Notes under the pieces: generated by a model
The model's database searches: none
What the model was told of the DNA's origin: nothing
The model's input: the letters and a program-made list of their open reading frames with translations, nothing else
Part shown: in pieces, positions 6,914-13,114 of the stretch
How positions within the stretch are numbered: position 1 is the first letter of the stretch
Layout of the letters: every line of letters begins with the position of its first letter
Translations under genes and position numbers: made by a program
Source: Thermoplasmata archaeon
GTDB lineage: Archaea; Thermoplasmatota; Thermoplasmata; Lutacidiplasmatales; UBA184
Reading direction: 5' to 3'
Length of the DNA: 13,315 bases
NCBI GenBank assembly: GCA_030037695.1
Contig: JASHQF010000004.1
Span: forward strand, 1-13,315

Positions 6914-7321
6914 ATGAAGGCAGAGATGAGCGTCATGTTGAACGTGAAGGACGTCGAGCGGTCGGTGAAGTTCTACACGGCCCTCGGATTCGACACACGA
7001 TGGGAAACGAAGGGCGAGGACGATCGCCTGGCCTACGCCGGCGTGGGGATCGGGGAGGCCGTCATCGCGTTGGGGCGGATCCCGAAGAACCCCCGGTCGA
7101 TGTCCAAGGATTACGCCGACTGGGTCGGCACCCCCCTGGGGGCCGGGGTGATGATCACGATCGAGCTGAAGGGCGTGGAGAAGGTCTACCGGTCGGCCCA
7201 GAAGGCCAAGGCGCCCATCGACTCTCCGCTCTCGAAGCGCCTCTACGGTACGGCGTTCATGCTCAACGATCCCGACGGCTACGTCGTACGGTTCCTGCGG
7301 CCCACCGGCGTCTACGCCTGA
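6914..7321 (+). CDS. VOC (glyoxalase/bleomycin-resistance) superfamily protein
   Basis: 135 residues, the usual length of a single-chain VOC protein with two beta-alpha-beta-beta-beta modules. The first module has LNVKDVERSVKFYTALGF (residues 9-26), the standard opening strand and 'SvkFY..LGF' helix. The second has ELKGVEKVYRSAQKAKAP (84-101) and ends LNDPDGYVVRFLRP (117-130). Canonical metal ligands are not evident: the first strand has no His/Gln in the usual place, and the Glu expected in 'DPdGn.iEl' is Arg126. This favours a ligand-binding or resistance-type role over a metal-dependent isomerase or dioxygenase. The ATG at 6914 is preferred over the out-of-frame GTG at 6906 because it begins the conserved domain and has GGTGGG 5 nt upstream. 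The SRPBCC gene follows 101 nt downstream on the same strand. Substrate unknown. Confidence 0.82.
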   Translation: MKAEMSVMLNVKDVERSVKFYTALGFDTRWETKGEDDRLAYAGVGIGEAVIALGRIPKNPRSMSKDYADWVGTPLGAGVMITIELKGVEKVYRSAQKAKAPIDSPLSKRLYGTAFMLNDPDGYVVRFLRPTGVYA

Positions 7322-7411
7322 GACAGACCTTCCCGTCGCCTCTGAGGGATCCCAGGGCCGACGAGGAACGACCCACGCCGTTATGCACGGTGACGGGTGC
7401 TCGACCCGCCG

Positions 7412-7416
7412 GGTGA
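7412..7416 (+). promoter_or_regulatory. Shine-Dalgarno of the SRPBCC gene
   Basis: GGTGA, complementary to the TCACC of the archaeal 16S 3' end, is 6 nt before the ATG at 7423. It supports that start and suggests this gene has a leader or is co-transcribed with the VOC gene, unlike the leaderless genes in the window. Confidence 0.55.
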
Positions 7417-7422
7417 ACCCAC

Positions 7423-7872
7423 ATGCCTCCGACCGAGAGTCGCGTGTTGAACCACCAGTACTACATTCGCGCCCCGCCGAAGAAGGTCTTCGAGGCGATC
7501 TCGAGTCCTGCCTTGCTCACCACGTGGCTCGCGAACACCGCCGACCTCTCTCCCCGGAAGGGAGGGAGATACTCGCTGGGCTGGACCGACGGTCCGACCC
7601 ATACCGGGGAGATCGTCGAATTCGAGCCCGGGAAGAGCATCGCCTTCGCGTGGGAGTGGCCCGGAGTGTCCCTGAAGGGGACCGTGTTCCGACTCTCGGT
7701 CGAGCCGAAGGAGGCAGGATCCCTGCTCGTGGTGGAGCACTCGGGCTTCCCCAAGCTCGAGGAGTGGACCGATCTGTACGGGGGGGCGGAGTGGGGGTGG
7801 ACCTACTTCGCGATGAACCTGAAATCCGTGCTCGAAACCGGTAAGGACCTTAGAACCAAGTACGACGGGTAG
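7423..7872 (+). CDS. SRPBCC domain protein (AHSA1-like)
   Basis: 149 residues, typical length for a single START-like SRPBCC/AHSA1 domain. The opening IRAPPKKVFEAISSPALLTTWL (split here as residues 15-25 and 26-36) is the characteristic 'i.ap...vw.a.t.p..l..W' strand and helix. It is followed by GGRYSLGW (48-54 region), a TGEIVEFEPGKSIAFAW hairpin (61-77), and a C-terminal helix containing EWGWTYFAMNLKSVLETG (123-140). These proteins bind hydrophobic ligands in a deep cavity or act as stress or co-chaperone proteins; the ligand here is unknown. It follows the VOC gene on the same strand after 101 nt and may share its message, a common pairing in soil microbes. The gene converges with the propeller gene ending at 7991. 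Family clear, function not. Confidence 0.85.
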   Translation: MPPTESRVLNHQYYIRAPPKKVFEAISSPALLTTWLANTADLSPRKGGRYSLGWTDGPTHTGEIVEFEPGKSIAFAWEWPGVSLKGTVFRLSVEPKEAGSLLVVEHSGFPKLEEWTDLYGGAEWGWTYFAMNLKSVLETGKDLRTKYDG

Positions 7873-7990
7873 CTGGCAGTTCTGCACTCGTGGGAGCAGG
7901 GTTCGACACGCGGCCCTGAGCCTCGGCGGATTCCCCCTCGCATGGTCCGCTCCGCTAGACGGGGGGATGGCGGAAGCGCGCCGCCCTCCC

Positions 7991-9847
7991 CTACGCGCTG
8001 AACCTTATCGTCACCGGCGTCGGTGACGCTCCGGAAACGAGAACGTGCCCCGAGGCCGGGGTAGCACGGTACCCTACCACGCGGTGGACGGAGAACGCAT
8101 GATTCCCGTTCGTCAGTACTAGGACGACCGTGCTTGTGCTCGACGTTCCCACGATGCCCTGGGAGGTGATACTCCAGGTGAATACGCCGGTCAGGCCGGT
8201 CTCCTCGAACGAGACTGGGTATCCAAACCGGATTTGCACGGTCTTGCTCGTGGTGAGGGTCACGTTCCCTGCGCTCTGGACGATCCAGGAACTCCCCACC
8301 TTCTCGAGGGCCACCATGCCGGTAGGGGTCGTGATGGCATACGGATAGGTTCCAGGGGTAAGGTTCTCGATCGACGCCACCCCGCGGGCGTTGTTGCACC
8401 ACTGTGTCGGCGGAACGACCGCAAAGCACCAGGTCGAGTTGTTGGTAGAGCCGGACTCGTGGAACGACAAGGAGTCCGTTGCGCCGCGGGAGAAATCGAC
8501 GGTAAGGTTCGCGCTCCCGCCGCTGACCGACACCGCACCGTACGCCGTGGAGTTCACGACGCGGTAGCCCCTGGGTCCCGTGACCAAGAACCTGTACGTA
8601 CCGTTGGGTAGGCCGGTGGTGAAGGAGGTCGCTCCGGGGCCAAACTCCCGCCCGAGGCCCTCGAGTTCCACCGACCAACCGTAGCGATCCAAGGTGCGGG
8701 CAGGCAACCCGCGCTCGGTGAAAGTTACGTTGTAGGAGGGGGGTACGGAAAGGATCGAAATGGTCCCTCCCAAGTAGTTCGCGACGTAGGCTCGCGACGT
8801 CGCCGGATCAATAGCGATGCCAACGGGGTCGTCTCCCACCCGGACGACGGCCACTACCTGATCAGTGGAGTCACTAATGAAAACCGTGCTGTTATCCTCG
8901 AGATTCGATGGAAAGTTCCCGATGAACACGTTGACAAGGATCTCGCCGGAGTTGGCATCGTAGGCCATTCCACCGGTCGCATACCCTCCAAGATCAATCG
9001 TACCCACCACCGAGTTGGAACGGGTCGACACCACCGTCAGGCTCGGTCCGTTCTGGGAGGCAACGAACAGCTCCCCCTTGCTTGAGTCATACACCATCCC
9101 TACCGGATATACTTGGAATCCCAACTCGATGGTTTTCACCACCGTGTTCGTCATGTCCGAAATGACACTCAGGTTGTGGGACTCGTTGGCGACGAACACC
9201 TCCCCCGACGAGGGGTCGTAGGCCAGCGCCGTAGGGGTGTCCTGATAGTTTGAGCCCAAGTTGATCGTCGCCGCGACGGAATCGTTACTATCCGAGATCA
9301 CGCTGATCGAATTTGACCCCGCATTGGCCACGAAGATCTCGTGCCGACCGGAATCGTAGACCGCCGCGAACGGCGCGATCCCGACCGGGATCGTAGCTAC
9401 GGACGCGTTCGTCGTGTCGGAGAAAGCCTGAACGGAGTTCGTATGGTTGTTCGTCACGAATATCTCTCCCACACCCGGATCGTAAGCGATCCCGGTGGAG
9501 ATCGCGCCCGTCAAGCCCAGCGGGATCCGATTCGCAACGGTATTCGCAGTCTCCGGGATGACGCTCAGCGTCCCGTTGTATCCCACCGTCCCGGGGTAGT
9601 TCGCAAAGATCGGTACGCTGGCAGCGAACACTTCGCCCTTCGAGGCGTCGAAGGCCAGGGCCAGGGGAATGGTCCCGAGGTGGATAGACGTGACAAGCGA
9701 GTCGGTCGAAGCGGAGATCACCTCGACCGACGACGACGCGTAGTTGGCCACAAAGACCTCTCCGCGCCCCGAGTCGTAGGCAACTGCGAGAGGCAAAAAG
9801 TTGCTCGAGAGCGATGCGGTCACGGTATCGTTCGAGGCGGAAATCAC
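7991..9847 (-). CDS. YVTN beta-propeller protein, C-terminal part of a frameshifted gene
   Basis: This 618-residue ORF (nominal GTG at 9847) has no signal peptide and begins in the middle of a propeller blade, so it is the 3' part of the gene starting at 10872. Blades recur about every 45 residues with the motif YDxxxGExFVAN followed by VISdstns.va.i.lG: 21-33, 65-75, 119-131, 162-174, 207-219, 250-262, 293-305 and 344-356. Three GLP-type beta-domains follow at about 370-453 (VTFTERGLP, WSVELEG, NGTYRFLV), 454-541 (SLSFHESGS, possible disulfide C474-C484) and 542-618 (SFEETGL, FTWSI, closing VTIRFSA). There is no membrane anchor. Function inferred: secreted binding or adhesion protein. The alternative, a separately translated second gene coupled through the GTGA overlap at 9844-9847, is less likely because the blade continues across the junction. 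Confidence 0.72.
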   Translation of the reverse strand: MISASNDTVTASLSSNFLPLAVAYDSGRGEVFVANYASSSVEVISASTDSLVTSIHLGTIPLALAFDASKGEVFAASVPIFANYPGTVGYNGTLSVIPETANTVANRIPLGLTGAISTGIAYDPGVGEIFVTNNHTNSVQAFSDTTNASVATIPVGIAPFAAVYDSGRHEIFVANAGSNSISVISDSNDSVAATINLGSNYQDTPTALAYDPSSGEVFVANESHNLSVISDMTNTVVKTIELGFQVYPVGMVYDSSKGELFVASQNGPSLTVVSTRSNSVVGTIDLGGYATGGMAYDANSGEILVNVFIGNFPSNLEDNSTVFISDSTDQVVAVVRVGDDPVGIAIDPATSRAYVANYLGGTISILSVPPSYNVTFTERGLPARTLDRYGWSVELEGLGREFGPGATSFTTGLPNGTYRFLVTGPRGYRVVNSTAYGAVSVSGGSANLTVDFSRGATDSLSFHESGSTNNSTWCFAVVPPTQWCNNARGVASIENLTPGTYPYAITTPTGMVALEKVGSSWIVQSAGNVTLTTSKTVQIRFGYPVSFEETGLTGVFTWSITSQGIVGTSSTSTVVLVLTNGNHAFSVHRVVGYRATPASGHVLVSGASPTPVTIRFSA

Positions 9848-10872
9848 GTCTGTGAGGTTCGAGCTGCTAACGGTACAAACAGATCCGCCTGTACGGGATC
9901 GTAGGCGACGCCCGAGGGCGTGCCCCCCAGAGGAATCGAATCGATCACCGAATTGTTGGCATCCGAGATAACTGTCACGTTGTCCGAACCATTGTTCGTG
10001 ACGAAGATCTCACCCTGCGCGGCGTCGTACGAGAGATCGTCCGGAGACCCACCCACCCGCACTGTCCCGATTACGGAGAGATTGCCGAGAGACACGATGC
10101 TTACATTGTCGGATCCCGTGTTCGCGACGAACAGCTCTCCTGCTCCCGCGTCGTACGCGATCGGGCCGGGGTCCGTTCCGACCCGAACCGACGCCCCCAA
10201 CGTGTCGTTAGCAGCGAAGACGGCTTGGACCGTGTCACCTGCTGTCGCGTACACCTCGCCACTGGCTACATCGAAACAGACGCCGCGAACTGGGCCGACG
10301 GGCAGACTAACGTTGGCGATCACGGAGTTTGTACTGTCGGAGATCACGGCCAGGGTATTGTCGGGGGGGAACGCGTCGAACGGGGACGCTGCGAACAGCT
10401 CGCCCTGCGTGGGGTCATACGTCATCTGGCCCAACGAGGCATTGAAGCTCGACACTATCGTGTCGGTGACATCCGACACGACCGTGACAGGACCGCTGAT
10501 CCCCGATACGAAGAATTCTCCCTTTCCCGAGTCGTAGGCCAAACTGGCAGGTCCGAGATTGTTCGATGAGGTGAGGTTGAAGTTCCCCGGAATCAACGAA
10601 TTATTGGCGAGCACCAGGGTGTCGAGCACCGACGGACTAGCGGAGGCTGGCTGAATCTGTGCCGCGCCTTGGGTAGCGGCTCCCGGGAGAACGAGGGAAG
10701 AGCCGCTCACGCCCATGGTGCTCGTGACCGAGGAGCTGCTCCCCCCCGAGTTCACCAGTCCCGGGTCAGGGTAAGCCGTCAAACGAAGTGACGCGACAGG
10801 GCCCGTCAGAGCGCAAATCGCCAAGAACGAAAGGACAAACGTTTCCAACTTCAAACTATTATGCCGCGCCAT
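9844..10872 (-). CDS. YVTN beta-propeller protein, N-terminal part of a frameshifted gene
   Basis: 342 residues. Residues 9-28 form a signal peptide (ETFVLSFLAICALTGPVAS), followed by a Ser/Gly/Ala-rich linker to about 105. Blades then begin at LAYDSGKGEFFV (111-122), MTYDPTQGELFA, VCFDVASGEVYA, IAYDAGAGELFV, LSYDAAQGEIFV and VAYDPVQADLFV (322-333). After that last motif the frame runs into PLAARTSQT and a TGA at 9844-9846. Adding one base in 9872-9873 would continue as FV-A-VSSSNLTDVISASND, exactly the length of the matching FVANYASSSVEVISAS segment in the next blade. The repaired gene would encode 960 residues with 14 blades, two sevens. The ATG at 10872 is supported by GAGGAG at 10884-10889, with 11 nt spacing. 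The missing base may be a sequencing error, a true disabling mutation, or less likely programmed frameshifting. Confidence 0.75.
   Translation of the reverse strand: MARHNSLKLETFVLSFLAICALTGPVASLRLTAYPDPGLVNSGGSSSSVTSTMGVSGSSLVLPGAATQGAAQIQPASASPSVLDTLVLANNSLIPGNFNLTSSNNLGPASLAYDSGKGEFFVSGISGPVTVVSDVTDTIVSSFNASLGQMTYDPTQGELFAASPFDAFPPDNTLAVISDSTNSVIANVSLPVGPVRGVCFDVASGEVYATAGDTVQAVFAANDTLGASVRVGTDPGPIAYDAGAGELFVANTGSDNVSIVSLGNLSVIGTVRVGGSPDDLSYDAAQGEIFVTNNGSDNVTVISDANNSVIDSIPLGGTPSGVAYDPVQADLFVPLAARTSQT
9869..9882 (-). other. Frameshift site in propeller blade 6
   Basis: Read on the minus strand the codons are CTG TTT GTA, then only CC, then GTT AGC AGC TCG in the new frame. Two bases stand where three are needed. 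The span 7991-10872 is 2882 nt, one short of a multiple of three. No homopolymer run longer than three is present, so the cause is not a classic homopolymer slip. Confidence 0.7.
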
Positions 10873-10883
10873 ATGACGTATTA

Positions 10884-10889
10884 CTCCTC
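10884..10889 (-). promoter_or_regulatory. Ribosome-binding site of the propeller gene
   Basis: The minus strand reads GAGGAG, with 11 nt between it and the ATG at 10872. This is longer than the usual 5-9 nt but is the only purine-rich match, and it supports a leadered message for this gene. Confidence 0.5.
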
Positions 10890-10892
10890 GAT

Positions 10893-10922
10893 CAGCTCCC
10901 CCGGCGGAGCTGACGCCGGGGG
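10893..10922 (-). promoter_or_regulatory. Two overlapping, competing hairpins in the propeller gene leader
   Basis: CCCCCGGCG (10898-10906) pairs perfectly with CGCCGGGGG (10914-10922) across a 7-nt loop, a 9-bp stem. An alternative 7-bp stem pairs CAGCTCC (10893-10899) with GGAGCTG (10906-10912) across a 6-nt loop. The two share bases 10898-10899 and 10906 and cannot both form fully. On the transcript the stronger stem is at the 5' end, and the alternative stem ends 3 nt before the GAGGAG ribosome-binding site. It may be a leader RNA structure or a DNA operator; no riboswitch class is recognised. Confidence 0.45.
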
Positions 10923-10937
10923 CGACCGGTAGCGGAC

Positions 10938-10956
10938 TGTTAAATTTATCGGTAAA
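10938..10956 (-). promoter_or_regulatory. AT-rich promoter of the propeller gene
   Basis: The minus strand reads TTTACCGATAAATTTAACA, the most AT-rich stretch in the window. A TATA box centred near 10946 would place transcription start near 10920, giving a leader of roughly 48 nt that begins at the hairpins. Confidence 0.55.
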
Positions 10957-11189
10957 TTCTCCCCCACTGCTACGCGAATCCGGAGGCGGTGCTTACAGTA
11001 TTAACAGTCGGATGACTCGGCGCAGCAGGGCCGTCCTACGCGACTGATTTAGGATGGGCTGTCCGCACCCTGCGCAGGGCTTTGCACGGCCCCCGGCGGC
11101 AACTTTGCTTCGTGCCGGTTTCGCTGCCACCAAGACTGAGGGACGGACATTCGACCCGGGGCGCGTCTCCCTTTTGGGGCGGGAGTGCA

Positions 11190-11306
11190 ATGACCAGCTT
11201 CGGCTACGGGATCGCGGTCAAGTTGGACGGCTCACGCGCGGTGGGTAGTGATTCGCACAACACGGTCCGAGAAGGTCGAGGTTGCGCCATCGGGGATGAG
11301 TGGTAG
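11190..11306 (+). pseudogene. Possible DUF302 domain remnant
   Basis: A 38-residue ORF starting MTSFGYGIAVKLDG, with GGAG 5 nt upstream of the ATG at 11190. The opening resembles the N-terminus of DUF302 proteins, and the spacing from AV (residues 17-18) to GRG (29-31) equals that from 'AV' to 'GFG' in the family pattern 'EAVerVreaLkeeGFGVlTEIDV'. The sequence then diverges and stops at a TAG, whereas DUF302 proteins are normally over 100 residues. It could be a decayed gene or a chance match; the resemblance is from memory and limited to a short stretch. Confidence 0.3.
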
Positions 11307-11330
11307 CAGGCCGTCCCTCTGCAGCTGCGG

Positions 11331-11336
11331 TTAATA
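11331..11336 (+). promoter_or_regulatory. TATA box of the PhnB-like VOC gene
   Basis: TTAATA, within GGTTAATACG, is centred 25 nt before the ATG at 11358. This is the leaderless geometry seen for several other genes in the window. Confidence 0.55.
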
Positions 11337-11357
11337 CGAACTCTGCCTCGGGACGAC

Positions 11358-11738
11358 ATGGAGCCCTCACTGAGTCCGAAACTCGCGCCGTACCTCGTGG
11401 CTCAGGACGCCCCAGGGTTGATCAAGTTCATCGAGACCGCGATCGGTGGGAGGGTCTCTTTCAAGGAGGTTGACGGCGAAGGACGGCTCGGCCACGCCGA
11501 GGTCCGGATCGAGGACGGGCTTGTCATGATCGGTGAGGCGCCGAAAGGCCGCAACTCGTTCCCTGCGATGCTTCACCTCTACGTCCCCGACTCGGACGCC
11601 GCCTACCGACGCGCCGTGGGCGCAGGAGCTACGGAGATCCGCCCGCCGCGCGTCGGGCCCGATGGCCTCCGGAGGGGAGGCGTGAAGGACTCGTGGGGCA
11701 ACGAGTGGTGGTTCTCCTCCCACCCTCCTACGACGTAA
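11358..11738 (+). CDS. PhnB-like VOC (glyoxalase) superfamily protein
   Basis: 126 residues, usual for the PhnB/YdcJ-like branch of the VOC superfamily. Diagnostic features are PYLVAQDAPGLIKFIETAIG (residues 11-30), GRLGHAEVRIEDGLVMIGEA (42-61), HLYVPDSDAAYRRAVGAGA (73-91) and the close GVKDSWGNEWWFSSH (108-122), which matches 'vkDpfGn.W.iath'. H46, H73 and H122 occupy positions that are often His in this branch. It is distinct from the VOC protein at 6914 and not a recent duplicate. The role may be resistance, detoxification or an unassigned enzyme; the substrate cannot be inferred. The ATG at 11358 is supported by a TATA box 25 nt upstream, implying a leaderless transcript. The gene converges with the zinc-ribbon gene ending at 11854. 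Confidence 0.83.
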   Translation: MEPSLSPKLAPYLVAQDAPGLIKFIETAIGGRVSFKEVDGEGRLGHAEVRIEDGLVMIGEAPKGRNSFPAMLHLYVPDSDAAYRRAVGAGATEIRPPRVGPDGLRRGGVKDSWGNEWWFSSHPPTT

Positions 11739-11853
11739 CCCACCGCGGGCGCGATCCCTCCCTCGCTGAAGCGGTAACCCTGTGGGCAAGGTTCGTTCCC
11801 ACGGATCGCTCCCGAACGGGGAGGCGGCGCGGGAGGAGGCCCGGGGCGGGTCG

Positions 11854-12792
11854 TTAGCCGATCCTCTTGCCACACTTGGTACAGAAGGATCCTCCAGGAG
11901 GGAGTGGGCTGCCGCAGCCCGTGCAGAACGCCGAGGCGCCGGTCTGCCCCGGTGGGCTCCGATCGGGAGTGGTCGTCGCCGCGCTCGCGTGCTCGGGCGA
12001 AGCGGCCAGGGCCTGCAGCTCCGGTAGGTACGGGGTCATCCGGCCGGCGTAGGGCTTCAGGAGCGACAGGAACGATCCCGCTCCCGCACCACCTCCGGTC
12101 GGCAGCCCGATGGCCACGTCCAGGATCTTGCACCCCTCGCCCAGGCGCTTCTCCTGGCGTCGGGCGACCCACCCAGGAGCACTCTCGAGCCGGCTCTCCC
12201 ACTCGGCAGAATTCAGGGGGACCCTTGCGATCTTCAGCGCGATACCGGCTTCATGACTAGCCGAGGAGAGCGGGACGTGGATCGTCGCCGCGCCCAGCTG
12301 GTACCCTCGGGCGCTCAACGGAGCCAGGTCGAGAAACAGGCTCACGCCCATGGTGCCTTGCCCGAGCAGGCGCGCATCCGCACGACGTAGCATCGCGGCG
12401 CGGTACGCCTCTCTCGTCGCGCCCCACTTCGATTGGAGTTCGGCGGAGGGCGCCCAACGTCGTTCGTGGATCGCTTGACGGGCGAACTCCGGATCGAAGA
12501 TCCACTCGTGCGCGGGGATGGGCTTGCCTGACGTCTCCCGCTGGATCCGGTAGTCCGGGACGAGGATCCGCTTGTTGGTGACGGCGAGCGGCAGGCGCGG
12601 CTGCGGGCCGGTTCGCCCCCGCCGGTGATCGAAATCGGCTAACTTCTCCACCTCTCCGGGTGGATAGGCCGTCGGCGCGCCCTCCGCGTAGATCTGAGGG
12701 GTCGTGGTCGCAGCGACCACCACATTCTGGAGGACTAGCACGGGAGTCTCTCCCGGAGCGAGGAAAGCTTCCAAGGGCGGAATCTCGCTCAT
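11854..12792 (-). CDS. Zinc-ribbon protein with a possible PH-like N-terminal domain
   Basis: A 312-residue soluble protein. The last 23 residues form a zinc ribbon: CTGC (C290, C293), a turn SPLPPGGSF, and CTKCGKRI (C304, C307). A Ser/Thr/Pro linker (about 265-287) precedes it. The N-terminal region has LAPGETPVLVLQNVVVAATT (11-30) and LAVTNKRILV (69-78); 'lTNkRli' after an E.vl strand is typical of bacterial PH-like domains, a tentative match. A middle segment rich in Arg and Trp (95-140) is helical in character. A GTGGGAGAGS loop (about 232-240) precedes the linker. There is no signal peptide or TM helix, so it is cytosolic, perhaps membrane-associated. Similar zinc-ribbon tails often mediate protein-protein contacts. 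The ATG at 12792 is preceded by a TATA-like CTTTATCG at 12822-12829. Function unknown. Confidence 0.75.
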   Translation of the reverse strand: MSEIPPLEAFLAPGETPVLVLQNVVVAATTTPQIYAEGAPTAYPPGEVEKLADFDHRRGRTGPQPRLPLAVTNKRILVPDYRIQRETSGKPIPAHEWIFDPEFARQAIHERRWAPSAELQSKWGATREAYRAAMLRRADARLLGQGTMGVSLFLDLAPLSARGYQLGAATIHVPLSSASHEAGIALKIARVPLNSAEWESRLESAPGWVARRQEKRLGEGCKILDVAIGLPTGGGAGAGSFLSLLKPYAGRMTPYLPELQALAASPEHASAATTTPDRSPPGQTGASAFCTGCGSPLPPGGSFCTKCGKRIG

Positions 12793-13114
12793 TCGGAAGA
12801 ACGTTTGCCGAGCGCCGCGTGCGATAAAGGCCCTTGGGGGATGAGACCCGCAGCCCCCGCCCTCCTACCCGTCCTCGCCAGATCCGACCATGCTCGCGAG
12901 TCCGGCGGCGGGTACGGGGCCCGCATCCCCGCTCGTGGCTCGAACTTCCGGCCGAACAGAAAATCGAACGACGTCGAGAGGATCTCGAACGGGTCGAGGG
13001 AGGGCGGGACGACTTGACCCCGGTGCCGAGGTAGCTGAAGCTGGATCCGGGGGGATGGCTCCGCACGGGCCGCGAGACACCCTCCGTCGAGCGCTCGTAC
13101 GAAGCGATGTGCGA
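12793..13114. other. Intergenic region, no supported gene
   Basis: 322 nt between the start of the zinc-ribbon gene and the stop of the TPR-type gene. It contains the promoter of the zinc-ribbon gene and nothing else I can support. Several frames stay open because of the high GC content, but none has a start with a plausible family match. I found no tRNA-like fold and no poly-T terminator. Confidence 0.5.
12822..12829 (-). promoter_or_regulatory. TATA-like box of the zinc-ribbon gene
   Basis: The minus strand reads CTTTATCG, centred about 34 nt upstream of the ATG at 12792. It predicts a leader of only about 8 nt with no clear Shine-Dalgarno. Confidence 0.45.

Larger units (their letters stand above)
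10873..11189. other. Intergenic region upstream of the propeller gene
   Basis: 317 nt. The left part holds the leader and promoter of the propeller gene (RBS, two competing hairpins, AT-rich TATA region). The right part, about 10960-11189, has no convincing gene. A minus-strand ORF here (10993-11190) contains a single CAGCG zinc-finger-like knuckle but no second Cys pair, and I do not support it. Confidence 0.55.

Noticed and set aside
6514..6936. Minus-strand 140-codon ORF across the divergent intergenic region
   Set aside because: It would overlap the surface-protein start in another frame, has Arg/Pro-rich random composition and contains no motif.
7873..7990. Possible hairpin terminator between convergent genes
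   Set aside because: Only short, imperfect GC-rich pairings are present and there is no T-run, which archaeal termination normally needs.
9844..9847. Translational coupling of two genuine propeller genes through a GTGA overlap
   Set aside because: The overlap looks like a coupling signal, but the second ORF lacks a signal peptide, starts inside a blade, and a single base restores an exact-length repeat.
10993..11190. Minus-strand 65-codon ORF with a CAGCG knuckle
   Set aside because: It has only one Cys pair, no partner pair for a zinc ribbon, no promoter or RBS, and a low-complexity basic N-terminus.
12257..13066. Minus-strand 269-codon ORF over the zinc-ribbon gene start
   Set aside because: It is a shadow of the zinc-ribbon gene in another frame, dominated by Ser/Arg with no fold signature.
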